DNA of 64,000 nt from contig JAHEWK010000005.1 of NCBI GenBank assembly GCA_020740775.1, positions 62,001-126,000 of the forward strand, written 5' to 3'. Shown one piece after another: positions 1 to 12,821 of this stretch (the stretch's first letter is position 1; each line of letters opens with the position of its first letter). Origin of the DNA: Ilyonectria destructans. Its lineage: Eukaryota; Ascomycota; Sordariomycetes; Hypocreales; Nectriaceae. The notes under the pieces were generated by a model. The model saw only the letters and a list, made by a program, of their open reading frames with translations. It searched no databases and was not told the origin of the DNA. The position numbers were made by a program, and so were the translations under genes.

Positions 1-3000
1 GTCCGTCAAGTCCGCTCTCAGATCAATTGGTCTGCAAATCGTCACCCAAAACCAGAACCTCCGCGAGACGCTTGCGAGTGGAGTGGACGACATGTGTTGC
101 GCGACGTGGACCCTTTTCAACATCTGGCGTTGGACAATCGACCAACTGTACAAAGAGGAGTCGAACGAGCAACTCTTCCTCGTCATTGATAGCATTGAGC
201 AAGCAAATTACGGACAGACCAACGAGCTCCTTGCTTTCATGGAAATGGCCGTCGACGAGCAGCGGAAGATCAAGGTTGTTTTCACCGGCAATGACTACGA
301 GCTGTTGTCTACATGGCGCAAGTACCGTGTCAACAAACACATTGCTACTATTTCTATCGATCCAAGTACTACCTGGGGTGGGATGCAGAGGTTGCTTGAC
401 TCTAGATTCGAGTCGCTTCCTCGATTGTCCAGATTCAGTGACCATGTGAAGGCAGAAGTTGCCAAAGTGATGACAGACGGGAAATATGGCGAGTGCCGAT
501 CCCAAGAAAACTCAAAGGACGAATGGCTGACCGTAGTCAGGGCTTCAATACACCGACAGGATTTTGCAATACCTTGATTCCAAGGGCCTTGAGCGCCCAG
601 CCATGAGAGCTCTCGACGATCTTCCAGAAGACCTGCCTAGCTTCTACAACAATGTGCTAGCCACGTGCTCCGAGAACTTGAAAGAGCAAGAACGGCCATC
701 GCTGAAGCTCATATTCGCGTGGATAGCTTTCGCAGAGCGCCCACTAACCCTCGAGGAGGCGTACAGCTTGCTGAAGTTGAAGCTCGGAAAGTTGATTGAT
801 CTCGAGGCGGAAATAGCAGGAAGATGTTCTAGGTATGAGACTGGATTTCGAGAATTTATTCTTTTGATTTGAACTGACTTCGGTATCTAGTATCTTGGAT
901 ATGTCCAGCACTCTCATCTGGGAGGATCGCGTACAAAAGAATCCAAAAAATGAAGTGAAGAATGACTCCAACATAGAGGGCTCCACCGACGACGGGGCTG
1001 ACAAGGTTAAGTATCACGACAAATTCCAACCGGATAGCTCACTTCTTGTTCATTTCCAGGAGAATACACTTCGTGAATACATGCGCTCAGGGGACGTCCC
1101 CAATAACACTCTACAGACGTCACCTCTCCTTTCCCATGTCGATATCTTCACCACTTGCACAGAAGTGCTCTGTAGCTCTGAAGAACAAGGGGCACTGGAG
1201 GGTGCTGATTCAAGGCGAACACTCCAGAAGTACGCGGCGAATTACTGGATGGCTCATTTCAAAGAGATTGTCGATATTGCCACGTCTGACAAGGATGATA
1301 CAATTTCTGCCCCAGATGAGGTTGTCATCCGAGTAATCGAATGCTTCAGCCACATCTGTTCAAACAAAAATGATGTTGTGAAGGTAAGTTAGATCGTGTA
1401 GACGGTGAGAATTGACGATCTAGCCAAATTAACTGTGTCAGAAACTGTTACAGCATGATGCAGGAAACTGCTACGATGACTTCTGTGAAGGAGTGCCTTA
1501 CTATATCAAACTCTGGGCACAAAAGGCACTTGAATGCTCGCAAAATCTGTTATCGGAAGAGGTGAGGCTTTGGGCGCAGAGAGCGGCTGAAAATCCAGCC
1601 GAAGTTTTACAGCCCCTTGCGCGCAGCCATGTAATTCGCTGGTTTGCCGAAATACACGAAGACACCGCTTCCCGGGCTTTCAAACTCGCATGGAAAGTTT
1701 TTGCTACCGTATGTCTCTATGCTCACAACCCTGGATTTCAACTTACACTTCTAGCAGCGCGAGATTGATGTAGGTCGTCCTCCGCCTGAGGATGAAGGCG
1801 AAGAAGACCCAAGCTACTGGTTCTACAAGGAAAATGAAGCCGAAGCCAATGAGCCCGGAGGCGAAGAAGAGGATGATGACGACACTTCCGAGGAGGAAGA
1901 ACTAGATACCTGCGAGAAAATCGCGCAACTAGTTCCTGCTTTCCAAGACGTCGAAGTCGGGCCGTCTGGCCACAGGGCCATTGGCTTGGTGCTCCTTTCT
2001 GACTGGCCAGTTTACGCTCTAGATTCGTTCAACGAGAGCCTGAAAACTTGTGAAACTGATATCGACAAATTTGCCACGCTTGTCACGAGGGCCAAATGCG
2101 TCCACGACTTTACAGATGAAGACGAAGATGCGTATGATGGGGTATGCAAGGCACTCGCACTCGACTGCTCCGGCCTGGACAAAAAGTATGATGACCTGCT
2201 TCACACCGCGCTTTTTGTGCGGGCCTCCTACGAGGCCAATCACAACATGCTCGAAGCCGCCGTCAAATCGTTGGAGGATGCCATGACAGTGTACTCTGGA
2301 GATCGAGGAAAGACGGCTCGAGATTTTAGCATGTTGCTTCGCACTCTTGACAAGCTCGGCCGACACGAGGATATCCTCGCCGGCATTGTGGCATGCGGTC
2401 CGATACGACTCGCCGTGACTTCTGAGGACTGGGACGAGGTGAACTGGTGGTACCAGAAAGCGGCCAAGCAGACGGGACAGGAGCAGGTCATGATGACGAC
2501 GTACGAACTCTTGGTCCAGGAACTTGCACCCTTGGAGTGGGCGTCACCAACACGGTACCAGTATGCGCTTGGCTGTCGCCGCAGCATGGGAGATATGGCC
2601 AAGGCCAAGAGCTTGCTGTATGAGATCCTGGACGCAGACAGTTGCATCGATCCGGCCACAGACGCCATCTCGGAGGAAATTCCTTACCTCGCGCGCCGCG
2701 AGCTCGCCGAAATCATCTACGAAGAATTTCTCCAAGCGACGAGCTCCGCACAAATGCGCGCCTCACTTTCCGAAATCGAAGGCCTCGCGACTCGGAAACT
2801 CGGAAACGCCCATCTCGTGGGCGACACGCAGTCGAATTATCTGAAGAGGCCTGAAGCCACGATCCTCGCGCGAATGTACCGTCGCTTCGGGCCACTGGAC
2901 AAGTTCGAAGAGACGTTGACGGAGGCATTCAACAACTGCGTGGCGAGCCTCAGCGACGAGAACCCTTGGAATGATTCAGATACCTTGCGTGAGCTATGCA

Positions 3001-3683
3001 ATGTGCTCGCTTGTCTCCCGGGCCTGCAACGCGAAGCGGCGATTGCACTGAGCGCACAGTTCTATCATCTGGACATGGAGCTGGTGATAAAAAACATGGA
3101 ACTCCTTGCGAGGCTAAATCACAACGATGAGGGGATTGACTTAACACGTGAGAGCGATGGAGAGTGGGAGGACACTGATGATGATGACGAAGCGGCGCAA
3201 GACAAAGACGAAGATGAGAACGGCCATGCTACCGATGCCCCTGAGAATCTCGACAAAGAGCCCACAGTGCGAGAGAAGAAGGGCTGGATCCGCGCTATCG
3301 TTGAGTTCGATGACAATGACCAGTATGACACCACTGGCCACCGCGGCGTCCGCTGCGGTGGCTATTGCCTCGATAATCCCGGCGATATCACGAGCTGGAA
3401 TGAGACGGCAATGTATCGCTGTGTCGTTTGTGCGAACTGTGATTGGTGTGAGACATGCTATCTGAAGCGCGTCTCCAACAGTGACAATTCCGGTGGGGGA
3501 AAATGGCGAGCGTATTGTGGTACCGGGCATGAATTTATTCGCGGACCGGCGGAGGGATGGATGGGAATTAAAGATGGCAAGATTGAAATCGAGGGCGAAG
3601 AGCCAGAAGAGTTTCGGGAGTGGTTGGGACGCTTGGAGAGGGAGAAATGGCCGAGGGCATGGGAGGAGTTTTGGAGGGGATAA
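1..3683 (+). CDS. STAND/NACHT-type NTPase with C-terminal ZZ-like zinc finger, 5' truncated by window edge
   Basis: Only the 3' portion is present; the P-loop lies upstream. The first exon reads in from base 2 and contains a Walker-B-like strand (LFLVIDSIEQ, bases about 170-205). The winged-helix region typical of fungal STAND proteins follows (DDLPEDLPSFYNNVL, then FAWIAFAERPLTLEEAY). A long helical region comes next, with an acidic stretch near 1795-1920. The C-terminus (about 3330-3560) carries Cys pairs and a final GTGHEF that look like a ZZ zinc finger. Well-supported introns are 833-890, 1384-1441 and 1709-1754. A further frame change between 440 and 540 needs an intron (467-536 fits) or reflects a lesion. 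Such proteins act as cytosolic signal-transducing NTPases, often in nonself recognition; the ligand is unknown. Stop codon at 3681-3683. Confidence 0.75.
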
Positions 3684-4139
3684 TGTGTTGAGCGGTAGGA
3701 TTTTAATAGCCAAGTCGAAAATTCAACACCCAGGCAGGGAGTTCATAAGGATAAGAGATGTGAGTCAACTCACACATTGTGGGAAATGATCGCGCGTCTC
3801 AAATGAATTATAATAAATTTATGGCCTTTATAATTAAATTACACCATTTTAAGTATTTCTTTATTCATAAAGAACATAAAGCATCAAAATATTAATTCTT
3901 TTATGTTATCTTCTTATTAACTAATCTTTCAATTTCAAGCATTGAGTAAAACTATTCATGTTATATAGTATACCCTCAAAGTATGTCAGGCCAACTATTT
4001 AGTCCATGTCGTTCACCTAAAAGCAGTCCTCAACAGGTAAATCCGGGTACCATTTCTGACTTAAAGAAGTATTATCACCAGATATTATAGGGGCTGTAAA
4101 GTCGAAATTCGAGCCTACCAGGGCAAAGCTGTGTCTTTG
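3684..4139. other. AT-rich convergent intergenic spacer
   Basis: This stretch lies between the 3' ends of the STAND gene and the Zn2Cys6 gene. It is strongly AT-rich from about 3800 to 3990. I see no coding potential or recognisable repeat; it presumably holds both polyadenylation regions. Confidence 0.6.
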
Positions 4140-6647
4140 TCAATACTTGCACAATGGATATAAAGCAAATCGAGAGTGTACGGACTCATATCCATCTAGA
4201 ATACCTTCAAAGCCGGTAAAGGTAGAGTCGGGATTCGTCATGGCGTTTGTTCCTTCCGTTGTACCATGTGATGAGTGTGGCATCGAATTCTGGAGGTTTG
4301 TGTTGCCAGCTGCTGGGGAATCATTGGTTGATGGTTGCCTACTCTTGCGATTATTTATTTGTATCTTGGCCAGGGAGAATATCCTGTAGACAAGTTCTGC
4401 GCCGAAGTATGTCTTGCGGAGCTCATCTGCAACAAGCATACACATGTCAAGGCTGTGTCGTCCCATGGTCGCTATGAGAGGTTTTCCCGACGTTGAATTT
4501 AGGAGATGAACTTGCATTGGTGGCGCCAGTGCAATGCAACTGAATCGCGATTTTGTCAGTATACAACAGTCTCATGGTCTGATTGGGAAACAAATCTCAA
4601 AGCTGGTACTCACACAGGTCCCTGGCACGTTGAGATCATATCTTCATTTATCAGGGCCTCGAGGGTTTGGTTGAATCCTGCCGCTGCCGTCCTGGCTTTC
4701 CGCTCCATCAACAAGCCCCATTCCTGAGAAATGCTAGGGGGAGGTTTCTGGCATAAGCTCTGAACATATGGCCGGTACAAGACGATTCGAACTGATCTAG
4801 AGGGATATTCAGCGGAGGCGGAACATGGCGGCACAAGGGAAGTTACTGCAAGAAAAGTTCCAAGTGGTAGGCGTGATAGCAAACCGTGCGGTCCTCGGAG
4901 TATCTGAAACAGCCCACTTTATCATGTATTGCTGATATTTGCTGCTCGATGTCCGCGACGTCGGCTGCATTCGGTTGCATCTGGCGAATGCGATAATGTT
5001 TTGACAGTATGTTGGTTTGGGCGATTGCAAGTCTTATTAACTCGAGAAAGAGCTGGGATAGATTACCCATGGCAGACGGCAGATACTTCTCACGAAGTGT
5101 ATCCGGAACGCCTGCACTCATGGCATAGAAATCACCGGTGGTAGGCAATTGAGTGTCGCAGTCATCCAAATTGATACGCATCGGTCTGCCCATGCCAACT
5201 GAGAACCACACATCTTGATGAACACATGACCACCAGATGAGGCGCCAGAGTCTTTGATGCTGCTGCGGGATGTGGCTCGCCGCTGAGTCGGGGTTTCGAT
5301 GTAGCCCTGCCGTCTGGCACAGACCGATAGCGACTCCGATCCAGTGCCAAGGGCCTGTTTTATCTTCCGTGTCAGAGGAACAGAAACTCATCAACAGCAC
5401 CGCCTGTATCAGCGTTGTTCTATCTCTCTCGTATTGCATGTCGTAGAGAACCTACGAGATATTATTAGCTATGATTCGGCGTCACAAAGGCGACAACCTG
5501 GTTCATACCTTTGCTTTGCGATAGATTGACCGTTTCATTTTCTTTCTGGTTGGAAATCCTGCCCTCCGAACGACATCCTCCTCTACGAACTAGCATTGGT
5601 TGGGGAGGTTAGTGCTAAAATGGATCATAAACACGGGTGAAACTTACGTTGCATGCCGCGAGGTACATGGACCATAAAAGATGAGGTCCGATCTTATCCA
5701 GTGCGGCGCTTTCATGCTGGGAGAGAAAGTCTTGAGCGTCGAGAATGGGGAGGAATGGGTGGACGTAATGGAAGTATGTTCGAACCAAGTCATCGCGCAC
5801 CTGGGGCTCAGGGAATGCGAAGACACCCTTGCGTTGCAGGTATTCGAGATCATCAGGATCCAGAAGGGAGACTATGCCATTTGGAAGGAGGAAGTGACCA
5901 CTCTTCTCTGCGCTGTCGGGTTCGCAAATATTTGCAATGGCACAAACGCCCTTGGGGTCAGCTACGACAGGTTCAGCGACGTAAATATCATTTCCCCAAC
6001 ACGGCGAGGGTGACGGGCGAGGTGACAAGACAAGAAAACAAGGACTAGTTCGTCATACCGTATATGGGAGTGTCGGCTAGAAGCGCGTCTGCGTTAAGCG
6101 CATCATCTTCTTCAAAGTGGCTGAAGTGCGACCTGAATGGTTGAAAATGACTGGAACTCGATTTACTCGCCTTCTCGCTGTGGACCACCGAGTCGGGAAG
6201 AGTGGCATGGGCGTTACCTCGGTCTTTTGGTTCGCTATCTGGCTTGCTGGTGTTGTCAGTGCTTGGGGTAGCACTATGGCAATCACTGGTCCCTAGCTGT
6301 GAATCCAACTGTGGTGTGACAACGGTTATGGACGACTCTCTCTGATCAACATCTCCGGGTGAGTCCAACGACCTCGGCAGCAATTGGTGCGAAGTTGCAG
6401 TCGCCGAGGAAGTCCTGTGGTGGGCAATTTTAGCAGCCGCGACCATCACAACACCGGGAGACACGCACTTGTGCGACTTGCGAGCTCGGAGCTCGCACTC
6501 AACCTCATCCAGCGAGCAGTTTGTGCAGGGTGGGCCAGACTTTGCCAGACTGCACCTCACTTTTCGATCATGGCAGGCCTTGCAGGCGCCTGTGAGCCGC
6601 TTTCGGGCTGCCTGGTGGGTTGCTGCGCGAGTATTCTGCCTTGTCAT
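4140..6647 (-). CDS. Zn2Cys6 transcription factor, CTF1/Far-like
   Basis: Six exons give a protein of about 700 residues. The start is at 6647, and the N-terminal zinc cluster has spacing C-x2-C-x6-C-x8-C-x2-C-x6-C (ACKACHDRKVRC, then PPCTNC) at about residues 20-50. Exon 2 holds a fungal-specific TF domain segment (LVRTYFHYVHPFLPILD). Introns 6058-5962, 5647-5590 and 5508-5452 keep phase and rebuild the family's conserved block (AACN/FVEEDVVRRAGF). Later introns fall near 4915-4840 and 4612-4550. The architecture resembles cutinase/fatty-acid regulators such as CTF1 and FarA/FarB, which bind CCTCGG. Its own promoter has four CCTCGG hexamers, so autoregulation is plausible. It probably controls the neighbouring acyl-CoA genes; that target set is inferred from position and motif. 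Confidence 0.85.
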
Positions 6648-6710
6648 TGTGGAAAATCCGAGGAAGAGGGAAAACTTACAGGGAGTGAATGAGTCGGTCG
6701 GGTGCTTCCG

Positions 6711-6868
6711 CCTCGGCGATTTTATGTGATGATGGCGCCAAAAGCGGAGTAGTCACAAGCAACCGCCTCGGCCTTTCGACCTCCCGGCGCCGTGTCCGCC
6801 GAGGTATTTCGCCCCTGTTCTGTCTGTGCCTTGTTCCCCGGATTTCCCGGCTAGGAACGTTACCTCGG
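6711..6868. promoter_or_regulatory. Cluster of four CCTCGG/CCGAGG hexamers upstream of the regulator
   Basis: Hexamers start at 6711, 6766, 6799 (reverse) and 6863. A given hexamer on either strand is expected about once per 2 kb at 50% GC, so four in 158 bp is a dense cluster. CCTCGG is the known core for Far/CTF1-type fatty-acid regulators. The rest of the 626-bp spacer 6648-7273 shows no supported gene. Confidence 0.6.
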
Positions 6869-7273
6869 AATTTGTATGATGGGTTTAGCGACAACCTACG
6901 GCCTTCTTCGGAATGTGATGGCCGATTCGATTGGCGACGAGGGCGAGGATGGAAATTTGTGACGTGTCGCACCTACGAATCCCATCCCGTTGGGAAGTCC
7001 AAAGCTGGCAATCACGATCGAAAGAAGAATGGATTAATTCAACAGAAACATGAGTATACGTACATACACGGGCCGTCCATTGATACAAGCCCGACGTCAC
7101 GTTGTGCAGCGAGGAAGGTGTTGAAATATAGGTCTCAGTGGTCTTCTGGGAGTAATCCCTTTTGCTTTTAACAGAAGGGACCCTATGATCGCGTTGTAGC
7201 AAGTGGAGCGATATTAATTGATCGAAGCCTCGACAATGTGGCCGACTACTGCCAGGATGCACGACAAAAACCA

Positions 7274-8181
7274 TCATAGTTTCCCGGAGATCGGACCCTG
7301 GAGCTCCAGGTCTCGGTGAGGGATTTCCAAGTAGTCCCACATGTAGTGGAACCTGTCGCTTCCAAAGAAAGGCTCCGCGTTCCCTTTGCCATCATGCACC
7401 CAGAACCATGGACATCCAAAGGCGCCGAGGTCTTGGAAAGCATGCTTGGTGACGTCGTTTAGGGCTTGCTTGACGTCGGGGGTTTGTGCAGCCTTCAGGA
7501 TCTCCTCCGCCTCCTGCTTGCTAAACACCTTGACGAGCGTCGTCAACATGTGCTCCGGCTTGGCTAGGTCCAGGTGCTGAAACCACAACGACTCAAAGCA
7601 CGACTGGAATAGCTCTTCGATCTTGCCCGGGCGCTCTGATTTCAGATATGTAAGACATCGTTGAGGCTTCGGAGGCAATAGGTCAGCTTGCGAACGAGAA
7701 GTAGAAGCTGAGGTAGTTTTACTAGCAATGACAGAATCGGGAAAAAATCAGGGACCTCAAACTTGAGCCCGAAATACTTCTGAGCTCGCTTTCCATCAAA
7801 CACGGAATACTTCGCCTTGGCGGGGAGAGTCCACGGTGGTTTGTTTCCTGTTCAAATTGTATCAGCGGTGGCCTTTCTTCAATGTATGCATGAATATTAC
7901 CGGTGCCGACGTTGATGCCCCCAAGGAACACAGGGATAAATCTATGTTGTCAGAAAATCAGGAGTGGTTCATGCCTTTCCGCCCTGCACTCACTCGACTT
8001 CTACACCATGGCTTTGAAGCGCTTGCCTATTCTTGTTAAGATAGTTAAACGCGTAGAAGCTGTATGGCGAAACTAGCGCTCTGTGAGCGGTTTGAAAAAT
8101 GGCCAATATTGATGCAATCAACGTACCACAATCAAGATACACCTCGATCTTCTTGCCTTGTAGAGGCATGGTGGCTATCAT
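7274..8181 (-). CDS. Kappa-class glutathione S-transferase / DsbA-fold isomerase
   Basis: The start at 8181 (MIATMPLQGKKIEVYLDC; Met at 8169 is an alternative) leads into the strand preceding the active-site loop. Splicing to the acceptor ending CGCTAG at about 8084 restores DCVSPYSFYAFNYL, the kappa-GST pattern in which Ser of SPY contacts glutathione. Further exons give FIPVFLGGINVGTGNKPPW and FDGKRAQKYFG; the last exon ends with GAFGCPWFWVHDG and FFGSDRFHYM, the cis-Pro loop and C-terminal helix typical of kappa GST and 2-hydroxychromene-2-carboxylate isomerases. Four introns of roughly 45-60 bp are needed. Kappa enzymes are mitochondrial or peroxisomal in other eukaryotes; this C-terminus (GKL) only loosely resembles a PTS1. 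Two CCTCGG sites lie upstream (8335, 8404). Confidence 0.85.
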
Positions 8182-8941
8182 TGTCTCTAGACTTTTTAGT
8201 TATGGCCGATCGGAGAAACCATTGACGCAAACCTCTCGGAACGTGCGGCCAGAGGTTATACTTGTCGCAGTTTCTCTCGGGGATCGACATGGCAAAAAGT
8301 GGCGGGCCGGGCATGTTGGCCACTTTTGATTTAACCTCGGTAGGATGGCGGCCCGATGGTCTGTCATTGACCAACGTCGACCACGGCTTTTTGAATCCAG
8401 TATCCTCGGATCTAGAAGTACTGTAAAAACCCTGTCAAGTCAAACAACGCTAGTAAGGGAAGAACCGCACTCGGTTAGCATCTGTCCAGGTTAGCAATCT
8501 GTCCAGGTTAGCAACCTGTCCAATCCGTAAGGGATATTGCAGCTCTCTGGTATCCTCCCCCGCTCATATACTAACTATCGCAGGCCTAATCCCATCTTAG
8601 CGTTGTTTGACGACAGAGTTTTACGGTATCTGAACCCTTTCCAGCGGATGGTGTTGACCGCGCGGCTTTAATCGCTTCGTGACCGGTCGGACGCTGTATT
8701 CCGGCTATTGAAGGCCCAGGTGTCATGCGAACGTAATGATCATGCGTCATGGACTCATGGTCACGACAAGCGCAATGTGTAAATCAGACGGCCAAACACA
8801 CGATAGGTCCAAACGATAACAGCCCATGGAGTACACGCTGAAGTTTACCAGCCTTTGAATTGAAAGATGCAAAGATTGCGTTTCAAAGTTGCAATGTGCT
8901 ACATACATGTCCACATCTCGATGAATAAATACATCTCAAAA
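8182..8941. promoter_or_regulatory. GST promoter with two CCTCGG sites and a short triple repeat
   Basis: This spacer holds CCTCGG at 8335 and 8404. At 8473-8522 there are three near-identical head-to-tail copies of a 16-17 bp unit (GGTTAGCA-N-CTGTCCA). No gene is supported here; the right part is the 3' flank of the acyl-CoA synthetase. Confidence 0.5.
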
Positions 8942-11303
8942 TCAAAGTCGTAACTTGGCCTTCCCCTCCCTTTCATCTTGCTCCTTCAGCTGCTCGTACA
9001 ACTCATCGATAATCTCCTTGTGAGTCCGAGCAATCTGCGCACGCTTGAGCTTGAACCTAAGTAAAGTGAGATTCAGATTTATATCAGCAAAGAAGAGTGA
9101 AGGAACTCACGTAGGCGTAAGGAGCTCATTCTCCACCGTGAACGGATCCAGCATCAGCTTGATGGACCGAACGCGCTCATATGAATTAAACTGGCAATTT
9201 TTGCCGACTTTATCCAGAGCTTCAAGTGCCCTGTTTACAACCTTGGGGTTTGCCAGAGCCATGTGTAGCGAGTCGACATTGAGAGGATCGACGGCCTCGC
9301 CTAAGGTTTCGGAAGCGAAATCAGCAAATTCATTAGGGGCGACACCTATGAGGCCCACTAGGCAATGCTGATGAAAGTCGCCATGGACGTAGGCGGAAGC
9401 CATCCAAGAGCAATTGGCGAGATATGTGTTCTCAATGCGCTCCGGTGAGATGTACTCTCCATGGGATAGTTTGAGAAAGCTCTTACGGCGATCTATTATT
9501 CGGAATCGACCGCACTCGTCAACTGAGCATACGTCTCCAGTGCGAAACCAGCCATCGGGGTCTTTGGCTGCACTAGTTTCTGCCTCATTCTTGAAGTAGC
9601 ACTCGAAAATCGAGGGTCCACGGATAAGCAGCTCACCTCGAGGGTGTGGCAGATCCGTGGCAAAGTAGTCCATGTCGGGAATATCTTGTAGGCAGACCTC
9701 ACAAGCGGGTGTGACGGCACCGCAGGTCCCAACTTGGTAGTCGTTGTCCAGTTGACACAAGCCCGTCGCATACGTCTCTGTAAGCCCATAAGCCTGGATG
9801 AACTTATTGGCAAACACCACTGAGAGAAGGCGATGGAGGGATGGGTCCAGATGAGCCGCTGCCGACACCATCGTGTCGCAGCGTTCGAGTCCGAATTGCG
9901 ACGATATTTTCCTAGACCAAAGACGATCGTACAGCGCGTGCTTGTTGGTGGCGGCAGACGAGTTCTGCGAGAGATTCTGAAGTTTCACCGAGGTCACATG
10001 GCGCGACAAGGTTCCCATCATCCCTGGCTTGTCTATAGTTGCCGCTTTGATCGCGTTGCCGAAACGGCTGTAAAGTCTCGGGACGGCTGTGAAACCTGTT
10101 GGTCTCAACAACTTGATATCTTCGACAAGAGCTGAGATGTCTCCGTGGAAGTATCCGATTGCATTCCCGGACCAGAGAGCTGCGTGTTCCGTGACTCGCT
10201 GAAGGATGTGTGCAAGAGGAAGAAACGAACAGATGAGGTCGTTGGGCCCCTGCTTCGTCAGCAACATTGCACAACTGATGGACGCAATAGCATTCCGATG
10301 TGTCAATACCACTCCTTTCGGATCTCCAGTAGTACCAGACGTGTAGTTGATGGTTATCATGTCCTCTGGCTGAGGTGGATTGTACGGCTGATCACCGAGA
10401 CCCTTGCCAATCTCCTCAACGTCGTAGATGTCGAATATTTTAACGTCGAGGTCGCTGCCCAAGCTTTCCAATAGATTCCTCTTGGTGTACCCTGGTTGCT
10501 CGCCTGCGTCCAATGGATCCAAGCAGACGATAATCTTTAGGGACGGGATGCGGGGTTTCAACCTCAACAGAGCTGCGATATGGTTGAATGAGGTCACGAC
10601 ACACGCAAGCTGCGCATGGTTGACGATGAACTCTGCTGCGTTCGGACCGAGGGTATCGTAGATGGAAACGGAGTAAAGGCCTTGAGACATGGTAGCCAGG
10701 TCTATATATACTAACTGTCAATAAAGACTCTTGCCGGATGGCGTGGCACGAGGAGCTCACACCTGTGATTTGCCATTCTGGCCGGTTCTGGCACCAAACT
10801 CCGATACCATACCGGGTTTCCTCTACTCCAGCTGTCTTGTGTAAGTGAACGAGACCCAACCCAAGGTTGGCTCTTCTTGTCTGCACGGTCTGATAGGTTT
10901 GCCATACGTATGGACCGAAAGTTTTGGTTGAGGGATCGTATGGACGATGACCAAGACACCTCTTGTCAGGAAAACTGTTGGCTACGATGCATTAGACCTT
11001 GGCCATGGATACGGTTTCAGCTATGGATCAGAGTATTTTTATTACCTGCCGACTCGAACATGTCGTGAACCGTCTGGATCTGTCGTTGTTGGCCATTAGA
11101 GAACGAATTTGCCTGTCCATAAATCCTCTTACCGAAGGGTCAAGACTTTGCAAGAGCTCATGCTGGAACCGCCAGTGCCTGTAAATGGCGCTTCGGCCAC
11201 TCCTGGCACTTTCTGGGATGGCAATGCTTTGTTGCTCACCCCACGCTGGTGGCACCTTGAGGGCTGCCGCCCGCTCTTTGGCAACAGTCACTGACGTGGG
11301 CAT
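8942..11303 (-). CDS. Long-chain acyl-CoA synthetase (AMP-forming)
   Basis: Five exons (11303-11133, 11073-11046, 10981-10763, 10701-9111, 9056-8942) total 2124 nt and stay in frame, giving 707 residues. The start region (MPTSVTVAKE) and the LACS N-terminal block (FGPYVWQTYQTVQTRRANLG) are present. The P-loop YTSGTTGDPKGV, the L-motif-like FLPLAHILQR and the adenylation motif DGWFRTGDVC follow. It activates fatty or fatty-like acids to acyl-CoA with ATP, most likely at a peroxisomal or ER membrane. The C-terminus is KAKLRL, so an AKL tripeptide lies two residues short of the end and is not a standard PTS1. It is divergently transcribed from an SDR with three CCTCGG sites between them. Confidence 0.93.
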
Positions 11304-11738
11304 GGTGTTAAGGAATCAAGAGTCGAGAGTGCCGAGATGGGGCCAAAGATACCATTGCCTGGGACATTTTGCGGTCCCTGGTTGCTTAAATCCCACTAAC
11401 ACTCCGTCTCCCTGAAACCCGATGCATGGATAGCCTCGGATCTTGTCGTGTCAGTCACTAGTAGAGGGTCGAAATCGCCGAGCAAGTTGGCATGAAATAC
11501 TGGGGTAGATCCACTCGATTACTCGGTAGATTCTGGGGTAAATATCCACTGGTAGTTCCGAGGACTTGTAGCTCCTCAGCTGATACCCCCGGACAGCCTC
11601 GGTAAATCACAACCACTAGCTGCTCGTCACCCTGGCAGGCCAAACTTATAACCGCAAACACATGCAAGCCTTTCTTCATCTTCCTGCCGTATCCGAATAT
11701 CGTCTCGTAAAGCCCAAAGTGAGTCCATAATCCCAACC
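11304..11738. promoter_or_regulatory. Bidirectional promoter with three CCTCGG sites
   Basis: The 435-bp spacer separates the minus-strand acyl-CoA synthetase from the plus-strand SDR. CCTCGG occurs at 11434 and 11597, and its reverse complement at 11558. This suggests co-regulation of the pair by a Far/CTF1-type factor. Confidence 0.55.
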
Positions 11739-12821
11739 ATGTCTGGACCATGGCAGCCCGTCGTCTTGGTCGTCGGCGCATCTCGCGGAATTGGGCGTCA
11801 AGTTGCCATTGACCTTAGCAAAAAAGGATTCAAAGGTACGTTGTGTAATCTGCCCAGACTATGAACGTCGGCACTCATCTCTTCTCAGTCGTTGTAGCAG
11901 CCAAAACCGTCACCGATGCTTCAGAATCGGCACCTTTTCCCCCAGACCCCAATTCTCAGCAGTCAACTGTTACCACTGTGACCCGGGAAATCCAAGAAGC
12001 GGGCGGAGAGGCTACGGCGATCCAGGTCGACACGAGAAATCCCAAGAGCATCGAGAACATGATTGACTCGACGGTGAGACTGTACGGATCACTGGACGTG
12101 TTGATTTATAACCCTGGCGCCATCTGGTGGGCGTCGGTTGAAAAGACACCTCTGAAGCGCTTCCAACTCCTTCAGAGCGTCAACGTGGAAGGCTTGTACA
12201 CAACTGTGCAGGCTGCACTTCCTCATTTCAAGCGCAACGGGTGGAAGGGCCGAATAATAGTGGTGAGCCCTCCTATCTACTCTCGATTCTTCCGAGGGAA
12301 GACAGCGTACGCAATGGGTAAAGTTGCAATGTCCGTCCTCACGAAGGGATTGGCCATGGACTGGAAGCGAGAAGGGAAGAAAGATATGGCCATCACTAGT
12401 ATTTGGCCTGCTGCGGTACGTCGTGTCTATGCTCCAACCACTCGTCACTGTTATTGACCTAGACAGGCAATTCAATCCGCTGCAACACCTGATGAAAGAA
12501 TGTTGCCTGACTTGCGAAAGCCGGTTCGTTGACAACATCCTCATATTAGTCTACTTCAAGGTGCTAACCAACCGCCAGACTATCTTCTCGGACTCCATCC
12601 TGGAGATGCTCCGCACGCCCACCGAAGAGATCAGCGGGTGTCTTGAGCTTGACGAAGATTTCCTCCGGAAGAGGGGAGTCACTGATTTCTCCAAGTACAG
12701 TGTGATTGCTGGAAGCAACCCACGAAGGATGCTTCCAGCCACGCTTCCGATATTGACAGTGCCGGAGGAGGACGAGGAGGTGTTCCGTGCTGATAGTACA
12801 GAGTCGAAGCCTAAAATGTAG
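11739..12821 (+). CDS. Short-chain dehydrogenase/reductase, HSDL2-like
   Basis: Four exons (11739-11835, 11889-12415, 12467-12523, 12579-12821) total 924 nt, giving 307 residues. The Rossmann motif is VVGASRGIG, followed by YNPGA at the usual NNAG position, VVSPPIYS and the catalytic YAMGKVA (Tyr-x3-Lys). The joined third and fourth exons read AIQSAATPDERMLPDLRKP/TIFSDSIL, the substrate-loop sequence seen in hydroxysteroid-dehydrogenase-like protein 2 relatives; the SCP2 tail of animal HSDL2 is absent. It probably oxidises or reduces a hydroxyacyl, alcohol or aldehyde substrate with NAD(P). It shares a promoter with the acyl-CoA synthetase, suggesting a step in the same acyl route. The substrate cannot be read from sequence. 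Confidence 0.88.

Noticed and set aside
6689..7171. A 160-codon plus-strand open frame in the regulator promoter
   Set aside because: It has no recognisable motif and an Arg/Ser-rich composition; it covers the CCTCGG cluster and is better explained as promoter DNA.
8473..8522. Triple 16-17 bp repeat, considered as a CRISPR-like array
   Set aside because: The units are directly adjacent with no spacers, and this is a eukaryotic genome.
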